Source of the DNA: Burkholderia cepacia ATCC 25416 | GTDB taxonomy: Bacteria > Pseudomonadota > Gammaproteobacteria > Burkholderiales > Burkholderiaceae | Assembly (NCBI RefSeq): GCF_001411495.1 | Contig: NZ_CP012982.1 | Span: forward strand, 434,001 to 498,000 | DNA length: 64,000 bases | Direction: 5' to 3' | Shown: piece by piece, positions 29,378-39,953 of the stretch | Layout of the letters: every line of letters starts with the position of its first letter | How positions within the stretch are numbered: the first letter of the stretch is position 1 | The notes under the pieces: model-generated | Database searches by the model: none | What the model was told of the DNA's origin: nothing | Seen by the model: only the letters and a program-made list of their open reading frames with translations | Made by a program: the position numbers and the translations under genes

Positions 29378-29418
29378 GGCAATTTTTCCTCAATGCTTCG
29401 GCGAGGCGGCGGCGCGAT

Positions 29419-30270
29419 TCACGCGCACGCCGGCGCAGCGAGCGCGCTCACGCGCTCGTGCGCGATCGCACAATAGCTTTCGTTGATCTCGTAGCCGACG
29501 AAGTCGCGCCCCTGCCGTGCGCAGGCCACCGCGGTCGTGCCGCTGCCCATGAACGGATCGAGCACGCGGCCGCCCGGCGGGCAGCTTGCGAGCACCATCC
29601 GCTCGATGATTTCCAGCGGCTTCTGGGTCGGATGGTCGACGCGCTCCGCGTGCTGCCGGTGCAGGCGCGAGACCGACCAGACGTCCTTCGGGTTGTAGCC
29701 CATCTCCAGCCACTTGCTGCCTTCGAACAGCTTGCGCGAGCGGGCCTTCTTCGTGTCGGCGTCGTACGGGATGCGGACCGGATCGAGATCGAAGTAATAC
29801 GCCCTGGAAACCGCGAAAAAGCCGATGTTGTCGTGCACCGACGTGAAACGGCGCGTCGTGCCGCCCATGCTCGGCACGCGCCGGTCCCAGATGATCTCGT
29901 TGACCATCGTGAGTTGCGTCTTCAGGAAACTGAAGATTTCCGGCGCGTACTGCCACGTGCAGAAGATGTACATCGACCCGCTCGGCTTCAGCTTCGGAAT
30001 CGCGAGCTCGAGCCACTCGCGCGTCCACGCGAGAAAGTCGTCGCCCGAACGCTTGTCCGAGTCGTTGCCGTAGTCCTTGCCGAGCCCGTACGGCGGATCG
30101 GCGACGATCAGGTCGATCGACGCGTCCGGCAGGTGCGCGGCATCGGTCAGGAAATCGCGGTTGTGCAGTTCGATCCCGGACGGCAGCGCGCGCGGCACGG
30201 CGGCGGCGGGCTGAACCGCCCCCGCCTCGCTCGCGGCACCGCCGCCCGGTTCTTCGATCAGGTCACGCAT
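29419..30270 (-). CDS. Orphan beta-class DNA adenine/cytosine-N4 methyltransferase inside the trp genes
   Basis: SAM-dependent DNA amino-methyltransferase of 283 residues. Motif IV is DPPYGLG (about 58-64), and the SAM-binding motif I comes later as DPFMGSGTTAVA (about 243-254), preceded by HPTQKPLEIIERM. This order (IV before I) defines the beta class. The target-recognition region lies between them. No restriction endonuclease or specificity subunit is nearby, so it is a solitary, possibly regulatory enzyme. It sits nine bases after trpB and 41 before trpA, apparently co-transcribed. From memory, a B. cenocepacia orthologue beside trpA methylates adenine in GTWWAC; the site cannot be read from this sequence. 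Confidence 0.93.
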   Translation of the reverse strand: MRDLIEEPGGGAASEAGAVQPAAAVPRALPSGIELHNRDFLTDAAHLPDASIDLIVADPPYGLGKDYGNDSDKRSGDDFLAWTREWLELAIPKLKPSGSMYIFCTWQYAPEIFSFLKTQLTMVNEIIWDRRVPSMGGTTRRFTSVHDNIGFFAVSRAYYFDLDPVRIPYDADTKKARSRKLFEGSKWLEMGYNPKDVWSVSRLHRQHAERVDHPTQKPLEIIERMVLASCPPGGRVLDPFMGSGTTAVACARQGRDFVGYEINESYCAIAHERVSALAAPACA

Positions 30271-30279
30271 CGGTCGGGG

Positions 30280-31473
30280 TCAGAGCTCGATGCCCGATCG
30301 CTCGGCGACCGTGTGCATGTCCTTGTCGCCGCGGCCCGACAGGTTGACGAGCAGGATCTTGTCCTTCGGCAACGTCGGCGCGAGCTTCACGCCATACGCG
30401 ATCGCGTGGCTCGACTCGAGCGCGGGAATGATCCCCTCGATCCGGCAGCAGTCGTGGAACGCCTTCAGCGCTTCCTCGTCGGTAATGCCGACGTACTGTG
30501 CGCGGCCGCTGTCCTTGAGCCATGCGTGCTCGGGGCCGACGCCCGGATAGTCGAGGCCCGCCGACACCGAATGCGTCTCGATGATCTGGCCGTTGTCGTC
30601 CTGCAGCAGGTAGGTACGGTTGCCGTGCAGCACGCCCGGGCTGCCGGCGATCAGCGACGCCGCGTGATGACCCGTGTCGAGGCCGTCGCCGGCCGCTTCG
30701 ACGCCGATCAGCTGCACCGACGTGTCGTCGATGTACGGATAGAAGATGCCCATCGCGTTCGAGCCGCCGCCGACGCAGGCGATCACCGCGTCCGGCTGCC
30801 GGCCCGCGAGCTCGGGCATCTGCACCTTGCACTCGTCGCCGATCACGCGCTGGAAGTCGCGCACCATCATCGGGTACGGGTGCGGGCCCGCGACCGTGCC
30901 GATGATGTAGAACGTGCTTTCGATGTTCGTGACCCAGTCGCGCATCGCTTCGTTCAGCGCGTCCTTCAGCGTGCGCGAACCCGATTCGACCGGCACGACC
31001 GTAGCTCCAAGCAGCTTCATCCGGTAGACGTTCGCGGCCTGGCGGCGCACGTCTTCCGAGCCCATGTAGACGACACACTCCATCCCGAAGCGGGCGCAGA
31101 TCGTCGCGGTCGCGACACCGTGCTGGCCGGCACCCGTCTCGGCGATCACGCGCTTCTTGCCCATGCGCTTCGCGAGCAGCGCCTGGCCGATCACGTTGTT
31201 GATCTTGTGCGCGCCCGTGTGGTTCAGGTCTTCGCGCTTCAGGTAGATCTGCGCGCCGCCGAGCGTCTCGCTCCAGCGCTGTGCGTGATAGATCGGCGAC
31301 GGGCGGCCGACGAAATGCTTCAGCTCGCGCTCGAATTCGGCGACGAAATCGGGATCGTTCTGGAATTTTTCATACGCCGCGCGCAGTTCGTCCAGCGCGT
31401 GAATCAGCGTCTCGGCGACGAACACGCCGCCATACGGGCCGAAGTGGCCGCGGTCATCAGGAAGGTTGTACAT
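30280..31473 (-). CDS. trpB: Tryptophan synthase, beta subunit
   Basis: PLP enzyme of 397 residues that condenses indole and serine to tryptophan. The cofactor lysine lies in [11 protein letters not shown] (about residue 90). Also visible are the glutamate loop [13 protein letters not shown], the phosphate-binding [14 protein letters not shown], and the C-terminal [14 protein letters not shown] lies upstream of the ATG. It is the middle gene of the truA-trpF-trpB-methyltransferase-trpA series. No leader peptide or trp attenuator was seen. Confidence 0.98.
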   Translation of the reverse strand: MYNLPDDRGHFGPYGGVFVAETLIHALDELRAAYEKFQNDPDFVAEFERELKHFVGRPSPIYHAQRWSETLGGAQIYLKREDLNHTGAHKINNVIGQALLAKRMGKKRVIAETGAGQHGVATATICARFGMECVVYMGSEDVRRQAANVYRMKLLGATVVPVESGSRTLKDALNEAMRDWVTNIESTFYIIGTVAGPHPYPMMVRDFQRVIGDECKVQMPELAGRQPDAVIACVGGGSNAMGIFYPYIDDTSVQLIGVEAAGDGLDTGHHAASLIAGSPGVLHGNRTYLLQDDNGQIIETHSVSAGLDYPGVGPEHAWLKDSGRAQYVGITDEEALKAFHDCCRIEGIIPALESSHAIAYGVKLAPTLPKDKILLVNLSGRGDKDMHTVAERSGIEL

Positions 31474-31528
31474 GGTGTCTCTCTCGATCGGTCGGGGCGC
31501 CCCGCTTTCGGGGCCGCGCCGGCTTGCA

Positions 31529-32230
31529 TCACCCGGCGTCCGCTTCGCGCACCGCGCGTACGAACGCCGCCATCCGGGCGTGATCCTTCACGCCCTTCGC
31601 GCCCTCCACTTCGATGCCACTCGAGACATCGACAGCAAACGGGCGCAACTGGCGAATCGCATCACCGACGTTTTGCGCGCTCAAGCCACCACTCAAAACG
31701 GCCCGATGCGCGAGCTCTGCGGGAATAAGAGACCAATCGAAGACCTTGCCGCTACCGCCGTAATCCGGCACCAGGGTGTCGAACAGGAGGCCGCGCGCTT
31801 TCGAATAATGAAGTGCCGATTCTACCAAATCGGCCGGCTGCGTCGAGGGGCCGACGCGCACCGCGCGCAACCACGGCAGGCGTGCCGCGCGGCCGAGGGC
31901 GTCGCACTGCCCGGGCGTCTCGTCGCCATGGAACTGCAGCAGCGTGAGCGGCACGTCGCGCACGACGGCCTCGATCTCGGCTTCGGTCGCATTCACGAAC
32001 AGCCCGACCACCGACACGAACGGCGGCGCGAGGCGCGCCAGCTCGGCCGCCTGCGCGATCGTCACCGCGCGCGGGCTCTTCGGGTAGAACACGAGACCGA
32101 TCGCGTCGGCGCCGAGCGCCGCCGCGTGCAGCACGTCCTCGGGGCGTGACAGGCCGCACAGCTTGATGCGCGTGCGCGGCGGCAGGCCGGCCGCGGCGGG
32201 AGTCGAAGGAGACACGGCGTGATCCGTCAT
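31529..32230 (-). CDS. trpF: Phosphoribosylanthranilate isomerase
   Basis: TIM-barrel isomerase of 233 residues, third step of tryptophan synthesis. The start of the barrel is [17 protein letters not shown] (catalytic Cys), followed by [24 protein letters not shown], the catalytic Asp strand [19 protein letters not shown], and [14 protein letters not shown] with the phosphate site [17 protein letters not shown]. Its ATG overlaps the truA stop by four bases (ATGA), giving translational coupling. The longer frame to 32563 lies inside truA and is rejected. Confidence 0.97.
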   Translation of the reverse strand: MTDHAVSPSTPAAAGLPPRTRIKLCGLSRPEDVLHAAALGADAIGLVFYPKSPRAVTIAQAAELARLAPPFVSVVGLFVNATEAEIEAVVRDVPLTLLQFHGDETPGQCDALGRAARLPWLRAVRVGPSTQPADLVESALHYSKARGLLFDTLVPDYGGSGKVFDWSLIPAELAHRAVLSGGLSAQNVGDAIRQLRPFAVDVSSGIEVEGAKGVKDHARMAAFVRAVREADAG

Positions 32231-33039
32231 GGTTGAGGGTCCAGGTCGGCCCAGACGCTGCTCCACGGCACGCTGCCGAGCTGCGCGGGCGGGACGGCGA
32301 ATTCCGCCGGGTAGCCGACGTGGGCGAGGTACAGCCCGTCGGCCATGAACGTGGGCGCCGCGAGATTGCGGTCGCGCCCGGCCAGCACGTCGGCAAGCCA
32401 GTCGGCCGGATAGCGGCCGCGGCCGACCGCGACGAGGCAGCCCATCAGGTTGCGCACCATGTGGTGCAGGAACGCGTTGGCGCGGAACCGGAAATGAATG
32501 AAATGGCCCACGCGCCGCACGTCGATCTGGTACAGGTGTTTGACCGGCGTCTTCGACTGGCATTCCGACGACCGGAACGACGAGAAGTCGTGCTCGCCGA
32601 TCAGGTGCGCGGCGGCGGCGCGCATCGCGTCATCGTCGAGCGGCGTATGGATCCAGCCCGCGCGCCCCGCCAGCATCGGCGAGCGCACGGGATGCACGTA
32701 CAGCGCGTAGTAATAGGTGCGCTCGAACGCCGAGAAACGCGCGTGAAACGTCTCCGGCATCGGCTTCGCCCATTGCACCGCCACGGTCGGCGGCAGAAAC
32801 GCGTTGGTCCCGCGCACCCACGAGAACACCTCGCGATCCAGGTCGGTATCGAAATGCACGACCTGCCCGAGCCCGTGCACGCCCGTGTCGGTCCGCCCGG
32901 CCACCGTCGTATGCAGCGGCACGCGCGCGAACTCGGCCAGCGCGTGCTCGAGCCGATCCTGCACGGTCTTGCCGTGCGGCTGCGCCTGCCAGCCGCAGAA
33001 CGCCGCGCCGTCGTACTGAATGCCAAGCGCGATCCGCAT
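32227..33039 (-). CDS. truA: tRNA pseudouridine(38-40) synthase
   Basis: Modifies U38-U40 in the tRNA anticodon stem-loop. It has 270 residues. The catalytic aspartate is in the motif [18 protein letters not shown] (about 50-67). Family blocks [52 protein letters not shown] and [16 protein letters not shown] are all present. The ATG shares its A with the fimV TGA (TGATG), and the end overlaps trpF. The fimV-truA-trpF order is typical of beta-proteobacteria. Confidence 0.97.
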   Translation of the reverse strand: MRIALGIQYDGAAFCGWQAQPHGKTVQDRLEHALAEFARVPLHTTVAGRTDTGVHGLGQVVHFDTDLDREVFSWVRGTNAFLPPTVAVQWAKPMPETFHARFSAFERTYYYALYVHPVRSPMLAGRAGWIHTPLDDDAMRAAAAHLIGEHDFSSFRSSECQSKTPVKHLYQIDVRRVGHFIHFRFRANAFLHHMVRNLMGCLVAVGRGRYPADWLADVLAGRDRNLAAPTFMADGLYLAHVGYPAEFAVPPAQLGSVPWSSVWADLDPQP

Positions 33040-35192
33040 CACGCCTCGTCCGCCAGTTTCGCGAGCAGCGCACGCGCATCGTCGCGCGTCGCGGTGTCGT
33101 TCGCGTCGACCACTTCCTGCAGCAGCGTCCGTGCGCCGGACAGGTCGCCCAGCTCGACGTATTCGGTCGCGAGGTCGAGCTTGTTGCGCGCGATGCGGGC
33201 GAGTTCGTCCGGCGTCAGCGCCGGCAACGCGGCGCCCGGCGTCGACGGCAGGTCCAGATCGAAGTCGAGCTTCAGTGCGCCGAACTGCGCGCCGCCGAGC
33301 GGCGGCAGCGACGACGTCGCGAACGGGCTGCCCGCCTGGCCGGCAGGCGTCGCCGCGTCCGGATCCCAATCGAACTCGTCGTCCTGATCGGCCGGATGTT
33401 CGGGGGCCGGATCGATCGCGCCAATCGGAAGGCGTTGGTCGGCTTGACCGTTAGTTGCGACTTTATCGATGTCGGACTGCCTTGCCTGCGCGGCAGACTC
33501 GTCCGTCGCCAGCGACGGCTCGTCCTGCGTGCGCGGCGGCAGCGGCATGTCGAGGCTGTTGAGCGCGCTGATCGCGTTCTGCATCAGCGCCTCGTGCTGC
33601 GTTTCGGCGGCCGCGGGGGCGCTCGGCGTCTCGGCAGGCTGTTCCGCGGGCTTTTCGGCAGCGATCTTCTCTACCGGCTCTGTATCGTGCGGAGCCGGAG
33701 CCGCCTCGCTCGCGGTCGGCACTACGGCGTGCGCGGCCGGCAATTCGGGCTGCTCGTCATGCGTCGGCACCACTTCCGGCGCCGACGGCACATCCGTATC
33801 AGGCGTCTCGACCGTCTCCGCCGCTGCGGCAGTGGCCGCGGCAAGGCTCAAATCGGAAGCCGCGTCGCGTGCGACCGGCATCTCGGGCCGGATCGGCAGT
33901 TCCGGCTCGACGGACGGCGCGGCTTCGGCTTCTGCCGCCGCAGCCGCGGACCCGCCCGCGACGACCGCAGCAGCCGTCGCGCTCGTACCCGCATCACCCG
34001 TTTCTTCCGCGCGCCGGCCCTTCCGGCGCTTGCGCCACGCAAAACCTGCGGCGAGGACGATCACGGCCGCACCGGCCACCGCGGCCGGACGCCAGTCCAT
34101 CTGCCCGGTACTGCGCGCAGCTGCCGCCACCGGCGCGGCCGGTTGCGCGGGCGCCGATACCGATGCCGGCTGCGCTGCGCTGGCAGCAACGCCGGACGCG
34201 GCTTCACTTGCCGCCGGCGCGGCAGCGGATGCGCCCGTATCGTTCGCGGCCGGACGCGGTGCGACAGGTGCAGGCACGGGCGCCGGCGCGACCTCGTTCG
34301 GCGTGGCCGGCTTGCCGATGCCGTGCTTCTGCAACTCCATCAGCACGCGGTTCTTCAGCGCCAGCAGTTGCTGCAGGCTCGACGGCCGCGGCTGCGACGC
34401 GCCCGTCGCGGGCGCAGCCGCGGCCGGTTCGTTCATGCCCGAAACCTGGCTGCCCGCAACAGGCGGAAGCGCGGCACCGCTCGCGGACGACGGCACCGAC
34501 TGGATCGCGCCGCTCCACACATGCGGACCGCTTGCACCGGCAACGGGCGCCGCCGGCTGCACGCTTTCGACGGCCGATGCGCCGTGTGCCGCCGAAGCGC
34601 CGAGCGACGCCGCCGCACCGGCGGCCGTCGCGACGCTCGCGCCGCTCACCGGAGCCGCATGCACGGCCGGCGCCACCGGCGCGGACGGCACGGTCGCATC
34701 CGGGGTCGACCCCGGATGCGGCGCCGACGCACCATGCTGCGCGACCGCCGTGCCGCCGGATGCCGCGGCGGGTGCGGACGCTGCCGCCGTACCCGATGCG
34801 CCGGATGCGCCGGATGCAGCGGATGCAGCGGCCGGTGCGAGTGCCGCGCCTGTCGCATCGAGCGCCGGCACGGTCAGCGTCGCACCGACTTTCAGGCGGC
34901 TCGCGTCGTGCTTCATGAACGCCTGCGGATTGGCGTCGAACAGCGCGCGGCCGGCGCGCGCGAGCACACCGGGATCGCGCGACTGCGTGGCCGCTTTCGC
35001 GATGTCGTTCAGCGACTGGCCGGGCTGGACCGTCACGGTAAGCGGCACTGCACCACCGGCAGCGGACGCCGGCAGTTCGCCGGTGCCGGCCGTCCAGGCC
35101 GATGCGGTTGCGCCGAGCGCCAGGATCGCCAGCGCGCCACGCACGGCGCGCGACAGACGGGACTGACGCGGAAACAAGGAAATTCGGGACAT
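33039..35192 (-). CDS. fimV: FimV/HubP-like polar peptidoglycan-binding protein
   Basis: Large low-complexity protein of 717 residues. It has an N-terminal signal (residues 1 to about 35, [14 protein letters not shown]), then the FimV N-terminal domain. A LysM-like region follows ([19 protein letters not shown] and [12 protein letters not shown]). A long Ala/Ser/Pro linker comes next, then one membrane helix ([19 protein letters not shown]), an acidic cytoplasmic part, and a C-terminal FimV TPR-like motif ([41 protein letters not shown]). Proteins of this group organise the cell pole and support type IV pili. The ATG at 35190-35192 gives the signal peptide; the frame to 35597 is rejected. Confidence 0.88.
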   Translation of the reverse strand: MSRISLFPRQSRLSRAVRGALAILALGATASAWTAGTGELPASAAGGAVPLTVTVQPGQSLNDIAKAATQSRDPGVLARAGRALFDANPQAFMKHDASRLKVGATLTVPALDATGAALAPAAASAASGASGASGTAAASAPAAASGGTAVAQHGASAPHPGSTPDATVPSAPVAPAVHAAPVSGASVATAAGAAASLGASAAHGASAVESVQPAAPVAGASGPHVWSGAIQSVPSSASGAALPPVAGSQVSGMNEPAAAAPATGASQPRPSSLQQLLALKNRVLMELQKHGIGKPATPNEVAPAPVPAPVAPRPAANDTGASAAAPAASEAASGVAASAAQPASVSAPAQPAAPVAAAARSTGQMDWRPAAVAGAAVIVLAAGFAWRKRRKGRRAEETGDAGTSATAAAVVAGGSAAAAAEAEAAPSVEPELPIRPEMPVARDAASDLSLAAATAAAAETVETPDTDVPSAPEVVPTHDEQPELPAAHAVVPTASEAAPAPHDTEPVEKIAAEKPAEQPAETPSAPAAAETQHEALMQNAISALNSLDMPLPPRTQDEPSLATDESAAQARQSDIDKVATNGQADQRLPIGAIDPAPEHPADQDDEFDWDPDAATPAGQAGSPFATSSLPPLGGAQFGALKLDFDLDLPSTPGAALPALTPDELARIARNKLDLATEYVELGDLSGARTLLQEVVDANDTATRDDARALLAKLADEA

Positions 35193-35264
35193 CGTTGGCT
35201 CTATCGCCGCGCGTAGGCGCGGCTCGGATTCGCGGTTGAAAACATCAATAAAGTTGCCGCAGAA

Positions 35265-35296
35265 ATGCAAAAGCGTCGCGTTGAACGCGACGCTTT
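35265..35296 (-). terminator. Terminator-like hairpin upstream of fimV
   Basis: Read leftward, AAAGCGTCGCG (35286-35296) pairs with CGCGACGCTTT (35270-35280) around a five-base loop, followed by TGCATTTC. The T run is short. It lies 78 bases before the fimV ATG, so it is either the end of an upstream transcript or part of the fimV leader. Between it and 35603 nothing else was recognised. Confidence 0.5.
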
Positions 35297-35603
35297 CGGC
35301 GGGTCTGTGCGTCGTAACCGCGTAGTTTACTTCACGTGATCGGGTTCGGGCCGAATTCGTCGCCGATGGGTGCAACCGGCCGCGTTCGCGCGTCCGCGCG
35401 CCCGCCGGCCGGGCCGCTCCGATGCCCGGGTTCACATGGTGCGACCAGCGTTCCCGATCGATCGGAAGCACACCTCCCTCAACTGAAAGATGCCCGGCCG
35501 CATCCCGTCCCGAACGAATGGCGCGCCCCTTGCCGCTCACCCGGCGCCCTGCCCACTCCGGGGCTCGATGCCGCGCCACGACCGCGAAATCGGGCACGTT
35601 TGC

Positions 35604-35804
35604 TCAATAAATCGCGCCACCTGCCGTTAATGGATTAGCAATCTCCAATAAAAACAAATCCCGCCGATCACCAAGATCATTCAAATAAATTTCAATTGAT
35701 CGATAAGAGGCCAATTCCCCTCTCTTATCGTCGAATTGGACACCTCCATCCTCAAACCACCGTGCCACAAGGCTTTCAAGCCTCACCCCAGTTTCATTGC
35801 TCAT
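35604..35804 (-). CDS. Small hypothetical protein in an AT-rich patch
   Basis: Frame of 66 residues (MSNETGVRLESLVARWFED at the N-terminus, SIEIYLNDLGDRRDLFLLEI in the middle) with a normal amino-acid mix. It lies in a patch (about 35600-35880) that is visibly far more AT-rich than the rest of the window. No ribosome-binding site is evident, and I recognise no family. It may be a remnant of horizontally acquired DNA. The stretch 35805-36038 up to flgE holds no gene that I can support. Confidence 0.4.
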   Translation of the reverse strand: MSNETGVRLESLVARWFEDGGVQFDDKRGELASYRSIEIYLNDLGDRRDLFLLEIANPLTAGGAIY

Positions 35805-36038
35805 ACGAAATCAATCATTTCGACAACAATTCAATTACATTACACAAAATTACACAGATCGAATAATTGCCGTCGCTACGATCGTCTTCAAACAAGAATC
35901 GGCGCAGTTCGACCACCGCGTACACACCTGCCGGAAAGGCAGGCACGCGCCTGGCCAGGCTGACGTCGTGAGGTGCCAGGGAGGCATCGCGCAGTCGCAC
36001 GACTGCATCTACTCACCAGCTCGTTACGGGGATCGAAC

Positions 36039-37283
36039 ATGGGCTATCAACAGGGTTTGAGCGGGTTGGCCGGCGCGGCGAACCATCTCGACGTGATCGG
36101 CAACAACATCGCGAACGCAAACACGGTCGGCTTCAAGCAGGGGCGCGCGAACTTCGCCGACATGTACGCGAATTCGGTTGCGACGTCGACCAACACGCAG
36201 ATCGGCATCGGCACGCGGCTCGCGTCGGTGCAGCAGCAATTCGGCCAGGGGACGATCAACACGACGAAGTCGTCGCTCGACATCGCGATCAACGGCAACG
36301 GCTTCTTCCAGATGTCGAACAACGGCGTGACGACGTACTCGCGTGACGGCGTATTCCACCGGGACAAGAGCGGCGCCATCGTCGATTCGCAAAACCGCAA
36401 CCTGATGGGCTATGCGGCAGGCCCGGGCGGCGCGATCAATACCGCGGCGACCGTGCCGCTGCAGGCGCCGACCAACAACATCGCCCCGCAGGCGACGACG
36501 AAGATCACCGGCCAGTTCAACCTGAATTCGCAGGACAAGGTGCCGGCCAAGACGCCGTTCAACCCGGGCGACAACACGACGTACAACTACAATTCGTCGA
36601 TCCAGGTCTACGACACGCTCGGCGGCTCGCAGCAGGTGTCGATGTATTTCACGAAGAACGCGGCCGGCACCTGGCAGGCCTACGCGGGCGTGCAGGGCCA
36701 GGCGCCGACGAATCTCGGCACCGTCACGTTCGACACATCGGGCCGGATCACCTCGACGACGTCGGCCGCCACCGGCCAGCCGACGCCGAGCCTCGGTCAG
36801 TTCGCGTTTTCGATCCCCAACGCGTCGGGCGGCGCCAATCCGCAGAACCTGACGCTCGACCTGGGCGGCACGACGCAGTTCGGCGGAAAAAGCGGCGTGA
36901 CCAACCTCGCACAAGACGGCTTCGCGAGCGGCACGCTGACGACGTTCTCGATCGGCACCGACGGCAAGCTGACCGGCAATTACTCGAACGGCCAGAGCGC
37001 GGTGCTCGGCCTGATCGCGCTCGCGAACTTCAACAACCCGAACGGGCTCGAGAACATTGGCGGCAATCAGTATGTGGAAACCGCCGCGTCGGGCGTGCCG
37101 CAGATCTCCGCGCCGGGCAGCACGAACCACGGCACGCTGCAGGGAAGTGCGCTGGAAAACTCGAACGTCGACCTGACGACCGAGCTCGTGAACCTGATCA
37201 AGGCGCAGCGCGATTACCAGGCCAATGCGCAGACGATCAAGACCCAGCAGACCGTCGACCAGACGCTGCTGAACATGCGCTGA
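36039..37283 (+). CDS. flgE: Flagellar hook protein FlgE-like, orphan copy
   Basis: Protein of 414 residues. It has the flagellar rod/hook N-terminal motif (GLSGLAGAANHLDVIGNNIANANTVGFKQ, split: LDVIGNNIANANTVGFKQG) and the FlgE core (LDIAINGNGFFQMSNNGVTTYSRDG, YDTLGGSQQVSMYF). The matching C-terminal motif is LENSNVDLTTELVNLIKAQ and QTIKTQQTVDQTLLNMR. All domains are complete. It stands alone between asd and fimV on the opposite strand, with no other flagellar gene in the window. It may therefore be a second hook protein, or the functional copy detached from its operon. The ribosome-binding site is weak (GGGGA). Confidence 0.93.
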   Translation: MGYQQGLSGLAGAANHLDVIGNNIANANTVGFKQGRANFADMYANSVATSTNTQIGIGTRLASVQQQFGQGTINTTKSSLDIAINGNGFFQMSNNGVTTYSRDGVFHRDKSGAIVDSQNRNLMGYAAGPGGAINTAATVPLQAPTNNIAPQATTKITGQFNLNSQDKVPAKTPFNPGDNTTYNYNSSIQVYDTLGGSQQVSMYFTKNAAGTWQAYAGVQGQAPTNLGTVTFDTSGRITSTTSAATGQPTPSLGQFAFSIPNASGGANPQNLTLDLGGTTQFGGKSGVTNLAQDGFASGTLTTFSIGTDGKLTGNYSNGQSAVLGLIALANFNNPNGLENIGGNQYVETAASGVPQISAPGSTNHGTLQGSALENSNVDLTTELVNLIKAQRDYQANAQTIKTQQTVDQTLLNMR

Positions 37284-37293
37284 CGCGCACATG

Positions 37294-37342
37294 AAAAACG
37301 CGCCGCGCCAGCCTTGATATCGTCAAGGCCGGCGCGGCGCGC
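37294..37342 (-). terminator. Intrinsic terminator of asd (convergent with flgE)
   Basis: Read leftward, CGCGCCGCGCC and a further CCTTGA arm pair with TCAAGG and GGCGCGGCGCG, giving a very long stem at 37299-37342 followed by TTTTTC. It lies 47 bases after the asd stop and directly after flgE, so it may act on both. Confidence 0.88.
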
Positions 37343-37388
37343 CATCTTGTGCAACGCGGCCCGCGCATCGCGGGCCGGACACACGAGC

Positions 37389-38510
37389 TTACTTGTCGAG
37401 CAGGATGCGCAGCATGCGGCGCAGCGGCTCGGCCGCACCCCACAGCAGCTGGTCGCCGACCGTGAACGCCGACAGGTATTCGCCGCCCATCGCGAGCTTG
37501 CGCAGGCGGCCGACCGGCACCGTCAGCGTGCCCGTGACGTTCGCCGGCGACAGGTCGCGCATCGACGCTTCACGCTCGTTCGGCACGACCTTCACCCAGT
37601 CGTTCGCCGACGCGAGGATGCCGTTGATCTCGTCGAGCGGCACGTCCTTGTTCAGCTTGATCGTCAGAGCCTGCGAGTGGCAGCGCATTGCGCCGATCCG
37701 CACGCACAGGCCGTCGACCGGGATCGAACCCGGCTCGCCCATCGCCGGCTTGCCGAGGATCTTGTTGGTTTCCGCGCCGCCCTTCCACTCTTCCTTCGAC
37801 ATCCCGTTGCCGAGATCCTTGTCGATCCACGGGATCAGCGAGCCGGCGAGCGGCACGCCGAAGTTGCTGGTCGGCATCGCGTCGCTGTTCATCGCGGCCA
37901 GCACGCGGCGGTCGATGTCGAGGATCGCGGATGCCGGATCGGCGAGCTGCTCCTTCACCGCGCCGTTCAGCGTGCCCATCTGCGACAGCAGTTCGCGCAT
38001 GTTCTGCGCGCCCGCGCCCGATGCGGCCTGGTAGGTCATCGCCGTCATCCAGTCGACGAGGTTCTCGCGGAACAGGCCGCCGAGCGCCATCAGCATCAGG
38101 CTGACCGTGCAGTTGCCGCCGATGAAGTTCTTCGTGCCCTTGACGAGCGCATCCTTGATCACGTCGAGGTTGACCGGATCGAGGATGATGACCGCGTCGT
38201 CCTTCATCCGCAGCGACGATGCCGCATCGATCCAGTAGCCGTTCCAGCCCGCCGCGCGCAGCTTCGGGAACACGTCGTTCGTGTAGTCGCCGCCCTGGCA
38301 CGTGATGATCACGTCGCACTTCTTCAGCTCGTCGACGTTGGTCGCGTCCTTGAGCGTAGTCTCGTTTTTCGCGAACGACGGCGCTTTGCCGCCCGTGTTG
38401 CTGGTGCTGAAAAACACCGGTTCGATCAGGTCGAAATCGCCCTCTTCCTGCATGCGCTGCATCAGGACGCTGCCGACCATGCCGCGCCAACCTACGAGAC
38501 CTACGTTCAT
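37389..38510 (-). CDS. asd: Aspartate-semialdehyde dehydrogenase
   Basis: NADP enzyme of 373 residues that reduces aspartyl phosphate on the way to lysine/diaminopimelate, methionine and threonine. Motifs: the Rossmann start [38 protein letters not shown], the nucleophilic Cys in [31 protein letters not shown], and the catalytic His in [15 protein letters not shown]. This is the longer enteric-type form. It follows leuB after 299 bases in which no gene or terminator was recognised, only a short ACGATCA/TGATCGT inverted repeat at 38588-38609. Confidence 0.97.
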   Translation of the reverse strand: MNVGLVGWRGMVGSVLMQRMQEEGDFDLIEPVFFSTSNTGGKAPSFAKNETTLKDATNVDELKKCDVIITCQGGDYTNDVFPKLRAAGWNGYWIDAASSLRMKDDAVIILDPVNLDVIKDALVKGTKNFIGGNCTVSLMLMALGGLFRENLVDWMTAMTYQAASGAGAQNMRELLSQMGTLNGAVKEQLADPASAILDIDRRVLAAMNSDAMPTSNFGVPLAGSLIPWIDKDLGNGMSKEEWKGGAETNKILGKPAMGEPGSIPVDGLCVRIGAMRCHSQALTIKLNKDVPLDEINGILASANDWVKVVPNEREASMRDLSPANVTGTLTVPVGRLRKLAMGGEYLSAFTVGDQLLWGAAEPLRRMLRILLDK

Positions 38511-38809
38511 GACTAACCCTTTGATGGAGCTTCCCCGCCATTTCCGTCCCCGGTGTGACCGCGCGGGGAAATAGGCGGGCACGACGGACGATCAGCGTTT
38601 AATGATCGTTTTCGTGGTAATGGTTTTCGTGATGACGATGGCGCGCGCACCCGCACGGGCAATGTTGCCGTGGAGTTTCAAGACCGGGGAGATCAGGGAA
38701 ATTTGCGCCATCGTTCGAGTCTACACAAAGCCGGTTGCCCGCACAACGGCCAACCGCGCGCGAACCGGCCGATTTCGCGGCCCGTTCGCGCCCTTTCTAC
38801 TTGCTTGCG

Positions 38810-39877
38810 TTACAGCGCCGCGACCACCGCGTCGCCCATCGCCGTCGTGCCGACCTGCTTGCCACCCGGCGTCGCGATATCGCCCGTGCGGTAGCCCTGT
38901 TCGAGCACCGTTTTCACCGCGCGCTCGATGCGATCGGCCTGCTCCGCACGATTCAGCGAGTAACGCAGCATCATCGCGGCCGACAGGATCGTCGCGAGCG
39001 GGTTCGCGATGCCCTTGCCCGCGATGTCCGGCGCCGAACCGTGCGACGGTTCGTACAGGCCCTTGTTGTTCTTGTCGAGCGACGCCGACGGCAGCATGCC
39101 GATCGAGCCCGTCAGCATCGACGCTTCATCCGACAGGATGTCGCCGAACATGTTGCCGGTGACGATCACGTCGAACTGCTTCGGCGCCTTCGCGAGCTGC
39201 ATCGCCGCGTTGTCGACGTACATGTGCGACAGCTCGACGTCCGCGTACTCCTTCGACACGTCGATCATGATGTCGCGCCAGAACTGCGACGTTTCGAGCA
39301 CGTTCGCCTTGTCGACCGACAGCAGCTTCTTCGCGCGCTTGCGGGCCGCCTGGAACGCGACGTGCGCGATGCGGCGCACTTCCGGTTCCGAATAGCGCAT
39401 CGTGTCGAAGCCTTCGCGTTCGCCCGCGAACAGGCCGTCCGGTGCGGCCCGCACGCCGCGCGGCTGGCCGAAGTAGATGTCGCCGTTCAGTTCGCGCACG
39501 ATCAGGATGTCGAGGCCCGCAACCAGCTCGGGCTTCAGCGGCGACGCATCGACGAGCTGCGGGTAGCAGATCGCCGGGCGGAAGTTCGCGAACAGCTCGA
39601 GATGCTTGCGCAGCCCGAGGATCGCCTGCTCGGGGCGCAGCGCGCGCCCGAGCGAGTCGTACTTCCAGTCGCCCACGGCGCCGAACAGGATCGCGTCGGC
39701 TTCCTTCGCGAGCTTCAGCGTCGCGTCGGGCAGCGGATGACCGCTTGCCTCGTAGCCCGCGCCGCCAACCGGCGCCTGTTCGAGTTCGAACTTCTCGTCG
39801 AGTGCGTTCAGCACCTTCACCGCTTCATTGACGATTTCCGGACCGATGCCGTCGCCGGGCAGCACTGCAATCTTCAT
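38810..39877 (-). CDS. leuB: 3-isopropylmalate dehydrogenase
   Basis: Oxidative decarboxylation of 3-isopropylmalate in leucine synthesis. It has 355 residues. Visible are [21 protein letters not shown] at the start, the substrate-binding arginines around [29 protein letters not shown], and the metal/NAD site [24 protein letters not shown] lies before the ATG. It is the last gene of the leuC-entericidin-leuD-leuB run and lies 76 bases after leuD. Confidence 0.98.
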   Translation of the reverse strand: MKIAVLPGDGIGPEIVNEAVKVLNALDEKFELEQAPVGGAGYEASGHPLPDATLKLAKEADAILFGAVGDWKYDSLGRALRPEQAILGLRKHLELFANFRPAICYPQLVDASPLKPELVAGLDILIVRELNGDIYFGQPRGVRAAPDGLFAGEREGFDTMRYSEPEVRRIAHVAFQAARKRAKKLLSVDKANVLETSQFWRDIMIDVSKEYADVELSHMYVDNAAMQLAKAPKQFDVIVTGNMFGDILSDEASMLTGSIGMLPSASLDKNNKGLYEPSHGSAPDIAGKGIANPLATILSAAMMLRYSLNRAEQADRIERAVKTVLEQGYRTGDIATPGGKQVGTTAMGDAVVAAL

Positions 39878-39953
39878 GCGAAATTCCTGACTGGATAGGT
39901 TTTATGAGGCAGGCCGGCGAGCGCGCCGCCGGCGCGCCCGCCCGAAAGGCACG

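Noticed and set aside
35193..35597. 135-residue N-terminal extension of FimV
   Set aside because: It would bury the signal peptide and passes through a terminator-like hairpin.
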